Below, one piece after another: positions 54,453 through 64,000 of a stretch of 64,000 nt of DNA; position 1 is the stretch's first letter, and every line of letters starts with the position of its first letter. The translations under genes and the position numbers were made by a program. The notes below the pieces were generated by a model. That model saw nothing but the letters and a program-made list of their open reading frames with translations. It was not told the DNA's origin and searched no databases. This DNA is from Alviniconcha marisindica (taxonomy: Eukaryota; Mollusca; Gastropoda; Provannidae). The stretch is from the NCBI GenBank assembly GCA_018857735.1, contig JABMCL010000190.1, forward strand, positions 706,001 to 770,000. The letters are read 5' to 3'.

Positions 54453-55022
54453 TGTATTAATGGTGATAGTGGGGCTAGTGGTGGTGGTATGATGTGTTTG
54501 TAGTGGTGGTGGTGGTGCGTGCGCTCGAAGGGGTGGGAGGTGCTTTTAGTTTTCATTATTAAACTGTTCTGAAATGGATCTGTAGTAGCTAGGCCATTGT
54601 AAGACCGTGGGTGGAAACAGTTTAGTTCATGTGCCACATCAGTGGGGCACGTAGGCCTGCATTAAAGGGAAAACGATGTCCTGCGAACCTGCATGGGATC
54701 CTGCCAATATCTTTTGCGATAATAACTTGACCTTGGGTCAAACTAAATACATGCGGCTGTTGACCTGTTTTCAGACGTCAGTTTGAATGACTCAAAAGTA
54801 TCACTGCATAGGACTCATCGTGCCGTGAGTCTTCTGCGTACGTGCTGTCTGTTTTCCTGGTAATAAACAGGTCAGGTGGAAGCGAATGACTGTTGGGGAG
54901 AAAAACCAACTGGAAAAGAACAAGAAGCATACATGTACTCACCGAAAGAAGACGAGACACAGACCATACGTAATAGTTCAACAAGTGTCTAGATCCGGAA
55001 CACATACTAAGAAAGAAGAACT

Positions 55023-55024
<2 letters not shown>

Positions 55025-55094
<70 letters not shown>

Positions 55095-55173
55095 AACTTT
55101 AATTACACAAGGATAAAGGTTTAGGCACGAATGCCTGTCGGGCAACCTGTCCTTGAAATAGTTACAAACACTT

Positions 55174-55252
<79 letters not shown>
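55025..55252. repeat. (GA)n and (CA)n flanking a retroposon-tail segment
   Basis: About 66 bp of GA (55026-55091), then ACTGAACTTTAATTACACAA followed by GGATAAAGGTTTAGG (similar in layout to the ACTTTATTTTACAAGG tail of element E), then about 77 bp of CA (55176-55252). Confidence 0.85.
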
Positions 55253-55255
<3 letters not shown>

Positions 55256-55419
55256 GATAATGAGGGGAAAATCTATGTAAATCGATAATTATGAATAATA
55301 CAAAACAGTAATAAATCAGTTCATAGTAACACTGGGAGATTATACATGCATGTATATACACATTAGAAACCAAGAAATTAACTTTTTGTGAGTGTGGTTA
55401 TTTACAACAAACTGAGAAA

Positions 55420-55442
55420 AAGAGAGAGAGAGAGAGGGGGGG

Positions 55443-55496
<54 letters not shown>
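55420..55496. repeat. (GA)n with GACA end
   Basis: GA dinucleotides with an internal G run, ending in five GACA units. Confidence 0.95.
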
Positions 55497-55619
55497 GAAT
55501 AATGATTAACACTCGTCTTTTTCTCGTGCAGGCAAACTTCAGTTGTACATAACTCGGGAGTCATTGGTCGGATCAGCGGCCAGCTGAAGCTAGTTGGAAG
55601 GTAATGGCTTCTTCTGTCT

Positions 55620-55828
55620 TCCTGTCAACACAACACTGACTCCTGCATTAAGATGGGCAGCGATAAGAGCCAGTTTAATGTTTCATTGATTGTTCAGGAC
55701 ATAATTATTCACAAGACAGTGTCCACACACCACAACTTTTGAAGAGAGAGGAGAGCCGAAGTGGAATCGAACCGCGGTCCCTCTACTTAGCAGCCTAACG
55801 CCTTACCGCCAAGCCAAACCGGCTCACG
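55620..55828 (-). mobile_element. SINE-A copy, minus orientation, tail truncated
   Basis: GACTCCTGCATTAAGATGGG, CATTGATTGTTCAGGACATA and GGAATCGAACCGCGGTCCCT, then CGCCAAGCCAAACCGGCTCA: the complete tRNA-like head in reverse with most of the body. The 3' part found in the copy at 49060 is absent. Confidence 0.85.
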
Positions 55829-56460
55829 TTACGATTTCCTTGTTGAGTTTTTGCTTAATGTCCTCAGATGCTAAAAGCATATTAGCGACAAACGCGATTT
55901 CCTTGATAAGAACACAATTATATGGTGGTCTGAATCGAAGGGAGATAACTTTTGCTGTCCTTTTGTTGCGCGTGGAACAAACAGCCATTGTCAGCAGCGT
56001 TCTAGTCGGTCTATTCATGGGCCACGAAGTGTTGTCTGTCCACCGGGCACAACTGATACTGTCTGCAGAGAGGCTCCGGCCGGAAAATTAAAATCCCCCG
56101 CCTCCTGATCAGTTTATGAGTGCGCCTGAGAACCAAATGTCTCAGTGACTGTGTTTTATACACTGAGTCGGTGAAACCCGTTGTCGTGGGTGTGGGGAAA
56201 TTTACAGAACCCGGCAAATCCAAGACGGTTTTGTGAACGATGGTCAAAATTATAATGGAGCAAATACCATGAATACCCTTGCATCTGAAAAAAGTCCCAT
56301 GTGCTGTAAAGGCCGGTATTACTGGGAAAGAACTGAATTTCGTTTTAATCTGACTTCCGCCAAGCGAGAAACCTCACTAAGACAGAAGACTGCTAGTCTC
56401 CCAGTGACACACATCAAGCTCATCCTCGCCAGCCGTTTCTCTCAGCTGAAAGTTTTATCC
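55829..56460 (+). promoter_or_regulatory. 5' flank and possible 5' UTR of the 56.5-kb gene
   Basis: It contains a short repeat-C relic (GTTTTTGCTTAATGTCCTCA at 55846) and then sequence with CG dinucleotides. The frame is open upstream of the chosen start from 56233, with another ATG at 56270, so a longer N-terminus cannot be excluded. No TATA box is evident. Confidence 0.35.
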
Positions 56461-57094
56461 ATGGATCCCGAGTCGCTGTCTTCCCCATCTTCCGGCTCTG
56501 CTTCCTCTTTTCCGTCGACATCTGCCTCGGAAACTGAGTCACCAAGGATCCTTTCCGGCAACTTTGTGACAGAGCCTCACCGTTTAAGTGATCAAAACAT
56601 CCAGAGAGATAATCTCCCACAACTAGGTTCACGCATCAGCCCATACACCGATGCCAGGATTTCACTGCTGTCATCGTTCACGAATACAGAGTCGGCGACG
56701 TATGTATCAGACTCTCTATCAACAGCCGAATCGACATCGGCATCAGAAACTTCGGCAGCGTTTTCCGGCCTCATGTTGACAGATGAGCCTCGGAATCGGA
56801 ACGTCAAGGCAGACAACTCTGGCCTGAAGAACATCTCGACAGACGAGCGGGCTCTACATCAAAACGTCACGACAGACGCAGACAGCCCGTCGGGTCTGGA
56901 GAACCTCTTGGCAGACGAGCTGGTCAGACGCCGAGAGTTCTCCCACAAACTGCTGCAGTATTTCAACCGCAGCGCCTTGGAAGGGGCCTCGAGTGGTCAG
57001 CTGATGACGGAGTTGCAGAAACTGGACGTGGTGATCGCGACCTTGATAGAGCAGTGTCGGTCTCCGCCGCTGGACGTCAGCAAGCGCGGCAAAG
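56461..57094 (+). CDS. Paralogue A exon 1 (residues 1-211)
   Basis: Starts [20 protein letters not shown] and ends [10 protein letters not shown] with one base of the next codon. The donor is AAAG/GTAGGG. It is GC-rich compared with its flanks and open throughout. Confidence 0.75.
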
Positions 57095-57267
57095 GTAGGG
57101 TTTGTTACGACACGATTTGTCACTCCGACACCACTTATCGCCTCGGGGTGACAAATCGTGCTGTAAAGTTCACTCGATACATGATTTGTCACTTCTTCTG
57201 TCTCTGTCTGTCTCTGTCTCCCTCTCTGTCTGTCTGTCTGTCTGTCTGCCTGTCTGTCTGCCTGTCT

Positions 57268-57327
<60 letters not shown>

Positions 57328-57463
57328 GCGGACGCACGCACACACCCACGCGAACACACACACATACGCACACACGCACACAAACACACACACACGAACA
57401 CGAACACAAACGCACACACACACACAGGCGCGCGGGTACGCACACACACAAACACAACACACA

Positions 57464-57523
<60 letters not shown>

Positions 57524-58899
57524 GATCGATTTTATGGTGAGGTGACATAGTTCGATAGTAACCCAAAGCCATCGAAAAGCTGCCGGTGGGGCTGGCTACC
57601 TGACCTGACTATGTGTAACTACTGACTGGTGACTACGTGTAACTACTGACTGGTGACTGCATGTAACTACTGACGGGTGACTACGTATGACTACTTACTG
57701 TTGACTACGTGTACCTACTGACGGGTGGCAACGTGTTACTACTGACTCGTGACTACGTGTAATACTGATGCGTGACTACGTGTAACTACCTAGTTGTGAC
57801 TATGTGTACCTACTGACGGGTGACTACGCGTAACTACCGACGGGTGACTACGTGCAACTTACCTACTGGCGACTACGTATAGCTACTGACGGGTGACTAC
57901 CTGCGTGTACCTACTGACGGGTGACTACGTGTACCTACTGACCGGGTGACTACGTGTACCTTCTGACGGGTGACTACGTGTAAGTTCTACTGACTGGTGC
58001 GTGCAGGCGAGCATTCAGCGCGCAACGTAGACAGTGGCATTGTCAACTCCGCCGAAGACTTCAGACGTCACGGTGTGCGATTTAGCAACACACCCACCGC
58101 TGAGGGTAAGTTTTTTTCTCTTGCTAACCTGCATGTAGCTGCAGCCGGTTGTTTTAAACAAATGATGAAGTGTTTGTTGCTTAATGTCCTCAGATGTCAG
58201 TTAACATATTAGGGACAAGTTGTGACCAATGCTGAAGCACGGTTCAATAATTCTTTACGTCCACGGAAAACAGAAGGCTCGTTAGGACGGACAGCCCAGG
58301 ACGTCCACCTCAACTCTCACACAGCTCCTGAACTATGTGTTTTAAACAAGCTAGAGGTTGAGACCTTATAGCCTAAGCTGTACTGTCGTTAAATACATAT
58401 AAGTCAGAGCTCAGGAGCTGTGTGAAAGTCGAGGTGGCCGTCCTGGGCTTCCGTCTCTGATAAAGTTACGGTTTCTGTGGACGTAAAGCAACATGATGAT
58501 GATGAAGTGATGCTTTATGTCCTCAGATGTCAGTTGACATATTAGGGACAAGTTGTGACCAATGCCGAAGCACGGTGCAATAAATCTTTACGTCCACGGA
58601 AACCAGAAGGCTCGTTAGGACGGACAGTCCAGGACGTCCACCTCGACTCTCACACAGCTCCTGAACCATGTGTAAAGCAACACTCAACCAACATCGTTAA
58701 ATACGAGCACTCGACCCAGTTTCCGGGATAGTTTTTGTAAAGAGGATTGTGCTGTTGTGAGTAGACTGAACATATTACGTACACGGGAATCTAGCTGAGC
58801 ACAGCTAATATTTTTTTTCCCCTTTCTTCTTCTTTAGCTACGATCTTTGATATCACTGAGGCACTGCTGTTCAGGAGCGCGCAAGGACTGAAGCACTGA
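56461..58899 (+). CDS. Three-exon gene, 264-residue Ser-rich protein of unknown family (paralogue A)
   Basis: Exons 56461-57094, 58007-58105 and 58838-58899, all joined in phase 1. Residues 1-105 are Ser/Thr/Glu-rich and probably disordered. About residues 36-60, 106-126 and 127-150 form three loose repeats of a TDE-R-NV-D-GL-N-S type. Residues 147-207 form a charged helical segment: [20 protein letters not shown], then [20 protein letters not shown]. The same segment occurs in the protein starting at 63672, which defines a small family. There is no signal peptide or membrane segment, so cytoplasmic or nuclear location is likely. Function unknown. An in-frame upstream extension to 56270 is possible. 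An alternative last exon may exist at 60989. Confidence 0.72.
57206..57522. repeat. (CTGT)n, (CT)n and (CA)n compound tract in intron 1 of paralogue A
   Basis: CTGT units and CT (57206-57325) followed by a CA-rich tract with CG interruptions (57326-57522). Reading through this tract extends the exon-1 frame to 57540, which is an artefact. Confidence 0.93.
57603..58000. repeat. 24-bp minisatellite reaching to a splice acceptor
   Basis: About 16 units of GTGACTACGTGTAACTACTG followed by ACKG, with frequent single-base changes and small indels. The last degenerate unit (CTACTGACTGGTGCGTGCAG) supplies the 3' splice site of exon 2 at 58007, so the acceptor lies inside the repeat. Confidence 0.93.
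58007..58105 (+). CDS. Paralogue A exon 2 (residues 212-244)
   Basis: Completes codon 212 as Gly, then encodes [20 protein letters not shown] and [12 protein letters not shown]. The donor is GAGG/GTAAGT. The acceptor CGTGCAG lacks a good pyrimidine tract because a minisatellite precedes it. Confidence 0.7.
58177..58672. mobile_element. Three repeat-C copies, two direct and one inverted, in intron 2 of paralogue A
   Basis: Copies at 58177-58345 (+), 58405-58500 (minus, second block only) and 58506-58672 (+). Shared blocks are TGCTTAATGTCCTCAGATGT, ACATATTAGGGACAAGTTGT, TTTACGTCCACGGAAA and CACACAGCTCCTGAAC. Copies 1 and 2 can pair as a hairpin. Copies 1 and 3 are the most alike. Confidence 0.85.
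58838..58899 (+). CDS. Paralogue A exon 3 (residues 245-264 and stop)
   Basis: A strong pyrimidine tract TTTTCCCCTTTCTTCTTCTTTAG-type acceptor precedes CT, completing codon 245 as Ala, then [19 protein letters not shown] and TGA at 58897-58899. Confidence 0.7.
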
Positions 58900-58925
58900 C
58901 TGATATTTCCTCTTCTTCTCCTCCC

Positions 58926-58929
58926 GCGC

Positions 58930-59005
<76 letters not shown>

Positions 59006-59088
59006 CAGTGTGTGTGTGTGCGACGGTGTATGTGTGTGTGTGTGTGACGGTGAGTGTGTGTGTGTGACGGTGTGTGTGTGTGTGTGAC

Positions 59089-59156
<68 letters not shown>

Positions 59157-59190
59157 CGTGTGTGTGTGTGTGTGTGTGCGTGTGCGTGTG
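58926..59190. repeat. (GC)n and (GT)n alternating tract
   Basis: GCGCGCGCGCGCGCGCGC followed by about 240 bp of GT with GACGGT interruptions. It is a strict purine-pyrimidine alternation with Z-DNA potential, and it leads directly into the left arm of the inverted repeat at 59191. Confidence 0.95.
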
Positions 59191-59397
59191 ATCCTGTTAG
59201 CTCGGCTCCGCCGACTCGCTGCCTTCCTTCACTCTGACACAGAGCCTTTTGTTTGCCTCTAATCTTTTCTCAGTTTTTACAACGTTGTGCATCATTTTGA
59301 CTTCTTTGTGGTTCTGCCTTGTTTTCTAAGTTTGTTTTGTTCATTGAGCCTGGGGCCGAAGGAAGGCAGCGAGTCGGCGGAGCCGAGCTAACAGGAT
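59191..59397. mobile_element. Foldback element with perfect 40-bp inverted repeat
   Basis: The arms at 59191-59230 and 59358-59397 are exact inverted copies (left ATCCTGTTAGCTCGGCTCCG-, right ending -CGGAGCCGAGCTAACAGGAT) around a 127-bp T-rich spacer without an open frame. The flanks also mirror each other: (GT)n on the left and CACACGCACACGCACAC on the right, so the palindrome may be longer. Confidence 0.88.
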
Positions 59398-59406
59398 TAG
59401 ACATCA

Positions 59407-59411
59407 CACGC

Positions 59412-59450
<39 letters not shown>
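59407..59450. repeat. (CA)n microsatellite
   Basis: About 44 bp of CA with CG interruptions, mirror of the (GT)n at 58944-59190. Confidence 0.93.
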
Positions 59451-59451
<1 letters not shown>

Positions 59452-59626
59452 GCCTGTTACTCAGTCACACTTTGACTTTGCTTGTCATTCCGTTTCACTT
59501 CCTCATTTTATTTACTTCAGTGAGTTTGTTGCTCCGTTTTGTCTCTTTCTACTCTGACTTGTTCACTGGGGGGCCATAATGCGGTAGTGTAGTGCGGGAT
59601 TTCCCGAACCCTGCTTCTAACCCACG

Positions 59627-59663
59627 CAGCTGTTGTCACGGGTGCACTGAGTGACAACAGCTG
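59627..59663. other. Perfect 13-bp stem-loop
   Basis: CAGCTGTTGTCAC and GTGACAACAGCTG are exact inverted copies around an 11-base loop (GGGTGCACTGA). No poly-T run follows. Role unknown. Confidence 0.75.
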
Positions 59664-59732
59664 GATCTGCTCGCGTTGTAACAATCTGGGAGTCAGTGGG
59701 GGGTGGGGGTGGGAGGGGGCGAAGCGGCGTGG

Positions 59733-59894
59733 CAAACTCCAAGCACTGGTTTACGACATCCGTCCTTCAAGGTGTCGGAAAGCGATGCTCGGAGTGTGGC
59801 GGCGTGGTATACACCAAACTCCACACACTCCGAGCATCGCTTTCCGGCACCTTCCTCCAAAGGAAGGGTGTCGTAAACCAGTGCTTGGAGTTTG
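59733..59894. mobile_element. Head-to-head pair of miniature TIR elements
   Basis: The left unit runs CAAACTCCAAGCACTGGTTT ... AAGCGATGCTCGGAGTGTG, and the right unit is its inverted copy, CACACTCCGAGCATCGCTTT ... CCAGTGCTTGGAGTTTG. Each unit is just the two termini of the 35-kb MITE joined with almost no interior. Together they form a palindrome of about 160 bp. Confidence 0.82.
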
Positions 59895-59902
59895 CAAACT
59901 CT

Positions 59903-60141
59903 TATGTATAACTGAGTGATGTATGCATGTGTACATCTGGCACTGTGAACACGCTACATTTTGTGTGGAAATTCTCATGCATCAAATTTCACTCACTCAT
60001 TCATGCCTGCATGTATATAAATAATGCCTGTAATTTTATATTTTCTCATCAGTAGCTTCGCAAGGACTAGTTGTTAGACGGTTTTTGACTGAACCTAAAC
60101 TACAATCCTTGTAAAATAAAGTTTTAGAGCTCGAGTTCCAA
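59903..60141 (+). mobile_element. Retroposon 3' end E, copy 2
   Basis: ACTGAGTGATGTATGCATGT, GTGTGGAAATTCTCATGCAT, CTCATCAGTAGCTTCGCAAG, GACTAGTTGTTAGACGGTTT and CTTGTAAAATAAAGTTTTAG. It is truncated at its 5' side compared with copy 3. Confidence 0.85.
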
Positions 60142-60364
60142 TTCTCTGTCTCTCTCAGACAGAGCGAGAAACTGAGGTTTTCGAGTGACTGCCATTGCAA
60201 TGACTGGTCATTTGAGACCTATTGTATACACCCATACAACTCCGCCCAATCCTTCCGACTGCTTGTAGAGTGCCCTCCCCACCCCCCCCCCCCCCCCACC
60301 CACCCACCTCGTCCTCCCGCCGTTTTTTTCTTTTTCTTTTTTCTTTTCCCTCCCCTCTTCTTCT

Positions 60365-60845
<481 letters not shown>

Positions 60846-60906
60846 TCTCTTTCTCTCTTGTACACATTTGCTATGGGGGGAGGGGGGTTACAACAAAAAG
60901 CACCTC

Positions 60907-60968
60907 TACCACCACCACCATCACCACCACCACCACCACCACCACCACAACAACAACAACAACAACAC
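60907..60968. repeat. (CAC)n then (CAA)n trinucleotide tract
   Basis: About 42 bp of CAC and about 20 bp of CAA, ending just before the possible alternative exon at 60989. Confidence 0.93.
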
Positions 60969-60988
60969 TGTGTTTAACTCTGTTCCAG

Positions 60989-61044
60989 GCTTTGCAGACC
61001 TAGGCAGTACATTTTCAGCAGTGAGGGAGATTGAGGGCATGTGA
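60989..61044 (+). CDS. Possible alternative last exon of paralogue A
   Basis: AACTCTGTTCCAG precedes a 56-nt block that, joined in phase 1 to the exon ending at 58105, reads GFADLGSTFSAVREIEGM and TGA. Phase and stop fit a terminal exon used instead of 58838-58899. The pyrimidine tract is weak. Chance cannot be excluded for so short a frame. Confidence 0.33.
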
Positions 61045-61813
61045 ATGAATGTAAGACGTTCGGCGTTTCCGACTCTTCCTGGGATTCTGTTCAGCTGTTA
61101 CTAAACAAAAGAGTCTTAATTGTTCCGGTCATCAGTGGTTTCAGCATCGGGAAAGCATGCAACGTACTGCAAGCGATTCCCACTCCACGTATTACTGACA
61201 AGTATTTACCAAGAATGCAAGAATATTCAATACCTGAGAATGTGTATAGTTATCACTTACGGACATTGGCCCAATGACTGTACTGCTGGTTGGTGACTGA
61301 TATGAACCCGGTGTTAACATCTCCAGAGACTGCTGTTGGTGCGGTATTCGTAGGCTCCCTCTTCTTCAAGGCTTCTTTATCATCAACAAGACGTTGGGGG
61401 AAACTTCTGTGAGACGGGGTGGAGCGCATATGGGCTTTTCCGATATATATCATCTTACATGAAAACGCGCGAAAAGATAAAACAATTCAAATGTTTAGTG
61501 CCTGCACCCTTCTCAGGAGACAAACAGAACAAACGATGCAATGGAAGAATTCTACAACTAACTTCTCCAATAACCGCAAGCTGAGCTGTCAGATTTCTTC
61601 CACTTCATCTTTTATTGGTAGATTGTAAATAATAATAAGAATAAGAATAATGGGGTGTTAGAGCGCCCTTTCTCAGGTGAGCCCAAGGATCGTTACCTAC
61701 TTCAATAATCAAGCTAAAATAACCGACATCAAGACACACAATATTAACATACACAAATTAAATTCTGTCATTAACATATGCCCCCCCCCCCCCCCCCCCC
61801 CCCCCCTCAGTAT

Positions 61814-61847
<34 letters not shown>

Positions 61848-63671
61848 GCGCGCGCGCGCACGCGCTATAGCAGATTGTAGCAATCTTGTACTCTATTCTG
61901 TGTTATACTGGCAACCAGTGTAAATCCACAAGCAGGGGTCTAATATGTTCCTATTACAGAGTAAAAACATTATTTTAAAAAATAAAGAAATAATCTATAA
62001 ACCAAAACAAGTCTACTTTCCGTGTTCCTTTTATTATTTTATATATATGATTTAAAAAAAAAAAAAAAAAATCAATTTAAAAAAATAAAATGTATTCAAC
62101 AATTCTGCTCCTCTCGCTTCTTCTACCTCCTCTTCCTCTCTTTCGTCATCTCGTCCTTCTATTTCCTTTTTACTCTGACAGGACGTTAAACACGGGGAAT
62201 TACCTCTTCCTCGTCTTATTTTTTTTCTTCTTCTTCTTCTTCTTATTTTCTTCCTCTTCTTCTTCTCCTCATCTCGCCTGATATAACCATAATGGCTGAC
62301 TGGGCGTAAAACACCGAGTTACTATCTTCTTCTCATTTATCTAGACTTCTTCTGTGAAGATTTCTAACTATTCTTATTCAATTCAAGACTGCTTCTAAAG
62401 CTTGCTCCTTCTTCTTCTTCCTCCTCTTCCTCTTCTTGATTGGGTGTATCGTGAGCTTTAGTAAACGTGGCTCTACAGATCGACAACTGGTCGAATAAAA
62501 TTAAAGCTGCGTGTACAAAGTTACACCCTGTTCGCTCCAAATGACAAAGCCAGCCGGCACTGTACTAACACCACAGTGAACATTGTGCGATCGAGCTATA
62601 GGCTGTGTGACAGTCGTTTCGTTTTCTGTCTCCATCGTCATCGTTCAGATTGAATGTTTCCTTTCTTCACGATCAAAACAAATGAAGCAGGACGAAAGTT
62701 CTTGCATACTAGTACGTATACAAATATAATATGCCGGTGAAACAAGGGGGGAATTGAATAGCTTATCGGTTTCCTTCTTCTGTTGTCGTTGTTTAGTTAC
62801 ACATCAGTCGGATTAGACCAAGAAACGCATACACCCAGCTATTCGCATCAGTGCTGATGTGAAGGTTTGTTAGCGCGTGTATTTGGATTTTAAGATCCTG
62901 TCAAACTACACAGGGTCATCTCAGGAGAAATAACGAGAACGTGAAGACGACCAATACATAACAAACACACTCACGCACGTACGCACGCACCACCACCACC
63001 ACCACCACCACTTTGCTACGCTCACGCTGTTGTCTCTGATTGGCTGAGAGTGTAGAATAACTCCAACCAGTGCACCCACCCGGCCTGCTTAGAAACCCGG
63101 AAGGTATGTCGTACAGTTGGTATGACATGTATGTTTGTCCCCCAAACGTGTAGGCTGAAAATAGCATTCAGTTTTTCCTTTCATCTTCCTTGTCTTACGG
63201 CGGCGTGAAAGACAGTCCACTGGTTCATAACAGTGGGTCTAAGATGCGACACCAGTAAGGGATGGTATGGTGGAGTGCCCGACTGAATTTGTTTCACCGA
63301 GTGGCTCAAGCCTGAACTGACATATTAATAATATGTGATCTGAGCGTATTTTCACGTCGTGTTGTCAGTTGTGTTGGTGAGCAGAGCTTTCGCTAGCGAA
63401 TACCAGACTTCGCCTTCAATATCAGGGCTTACTGCAATGCCTTCACGGTTGACTAAGCCAAATGGGAAAAAGGATAGCTCTGCGTTTAACCGAACTGACT
63501 CGAAAACAAAGTCACATTAACTGAAAACAGACAAACAAGGAATATCAAGACCACCACCACCATTGCCGTCACATGACCCGGCGTTTCCTGTACGTCAGTG
63601 AATAGGCGTGTTGAAAACCAAAGCACCTTGCACTTTAGCCTTGTTTGGTTGCCGAAAACAGAGAACCTCAG
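61045..63671. other. Intergenic or UTR sequence, no supported exon
   Basis: It contains a LINE-type (TAA) tail at about 61628-61690, C/CA/CG tracts at 61782-61865, poly-A/poly-T near 62052, TTC-rich segments at 62100-62280 and 62405-62440, and (CAC)n at 62990-63010. The reversed text TGACTGGGCGTAAAACACCG at about 62299 matches a short repeat also near 19832 and 33017. The last few hundred bases would be the promoter and 5' UTR of the gene starting at 63672. Confidence 0.35.
61782..61865. repeat. Poly-C, (CA)n and (CG)n tract
   Basis: A C run of about 25, about 28 bp of CA, then CACGCGCGCGCGCGCGCACG. Confidence 0.92.
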
Positions 63672-64000
63672 ATGTCCGCTTCCCTGGGTCGAGGTGAACA
63701 CTTGTTAGACGAGAAAGAGGAGGGTGAAACACAGCACAGGGTCTCCATGGCGGCGAACGCTTCGTCGGTGGAAGATGACCTGAAAAGGCTACTGGAAGGG
63801 GAAGCCAAACGCCGGCATGAGCTCTCCGACAATTTGCTGTCGCTCCTGTCCCGACGCAGACGAGAACTGAGGGAGAAAGAAACGGGGGGAGACGAGGCGA
63901 CGGTGCCCGACCTTGTGAAACGGGTGGAGGATGCGGATGCTGTCGCCACTTCTCTGTTGCAGGAGTGCCAGAGTTTGTGTTTGGAGGATGTCGTCAAAAG
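63672..64000 (+). CDS. First exon of paralogue B, partial at window edge
   Basis: ATG at 63672 opens a frame of 109 codons that is still open at 64000. It starts MSASLGRGEHLLDEKEEGET, and about residues 39-107 read LLEGEAKRRHELSDNLLSLL and then VEDADAVATSLLQECQSLCL. This matches paralogue A residues 149-206 in order: LL-x2-E, RR-x-E-x-S-x2-LL, V-x-ATxLxxxC-x-S, then L-D/E-V. Paralogue B lacks the long Ser-rich N-terminus, and a second ATG lies at codon 26. The frame is GC-rich and highly charged, with no signal peptide. Family and function are unknown. The tandem, same-strand arrangement points to local gene duplication. Confidence 0.7.
   Translation, partial: MSASLGRGEHLLDEKEEGETQHRVSMAANASSVEDDLKRLLEGEAKRRHELSDNLLSLLSRRRRELREKETGGDEATVPDLVKRVEDADAVATSLLQECQSLCLEDVVK

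Larger units (their letters stand above)
53386..55024. other. No gene seen; microsatellites
   Basis: It contains a tandem pair near 53575-53670 (GAAACAAGACTGAGAGCCAGATAG- / GAAATAATACTGAGAGGGAG- followed by ATCGAGAACGTGGGGGTG), (GT)n at 54180-54214 and (GT)n at 54400-54452. The remaining sequence is mixed composition without supported exons. Confidence 0.35.

Noticed and set aside
56233..57540. Single 435-codon frame treated as one exon
   Set aside because: The frame continues past the donor at 57095 into CT/CA microsatellites that code only for Leu/Ser and Thr/His runs. The spliced three-exon model is more sensible.
59627..59663. Histone-type or bacterial terminator stem-loop
   Set aside because: The stem is 13 bp with an 11-base loop, without the histone stem-loop pattern, a poly-T run or a nearby histone gene.

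Overview
The window is eukaryotic genomic DNA: compact exons with GT..AG introns, very dense (CT)n, (CA)n and poly-C tracts, several minisatellites, tRNA-derived SINEs, LINE 3' ends and small foldback elements. No bacterial-type operon, rRNA, CRISPR or intact tRNA gene was seen. The repeat make-up and a lophotrochozoan-looking tetraspanin suggest a marine mollusc, probably a gastropod. This is inference, not a species identification.

Layout. (1) 1-8.6 kb: T-rich on the + strand with one plausible terminal exon (970-1137), two large minisatellites (1.56-3.13 kb and 4.43-5.23 kb) and a tandem duplication interrupted by a small mobile element. It reads like the 3' end and 3' UTR of a + strand gene entering from the left. 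(2) 8.6-18.7 kb: mostly A-rich on +, containing a two-exon minus-strand gene (16558-18697) for a 164-residue multipass membrane protein I do not recognise. (3) 18.7-19.1 kb: a short divergent promoter interval. (4) 19119-37389: a complete eight-exon + strand tetraspanin of the TspanC8 type (273 residues, eight cysteines in the large extracellular loop, all introns in phase 0). TspanC8 proteins are known to escort and regulate the sheddase ADAM10. Its introns hold LINE tails, a SINE, a MITE and a long polypyrimidine tract. (5) 37.4-48.6 kb: no convincing coding exon, strongly T-rich, several tandem repeats and poly(A) signals. This is probably a very long 3' UTR or downstream flank of the tetraspanin. 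(6) 48.6-56 kb: a repeat-rich block with nested SINEs (two with perfect target-site duplications), LINE fragments and a 27-bp minisatellite. (7) 56461-58899: a three-exon + strand gene for a 264-residue Ser-rich protein of unknown family. (8) 58.9-63.6 kb: inverted repeats, microsatellites, two copies of a retroposon 3' end and a possible alternative last exon. (9) 63672 to the right edge: the first exon of a second gene whose protein is clearly related to the gene at 56.5 kb, so the two form a tandem paralogous pair that is cut by the window edge.

The most interesting material is the unknown paralogous pair with a possible alternative last exon, the complete TspanC8 gene whose stop codon lies inside a minisatellite unit, a candidate 21-nt microexon in its extracellular loop, and a family of TIR/foldback elements with near-perfect arms. 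No database search was possible, so family names rest on motif recognition alone.
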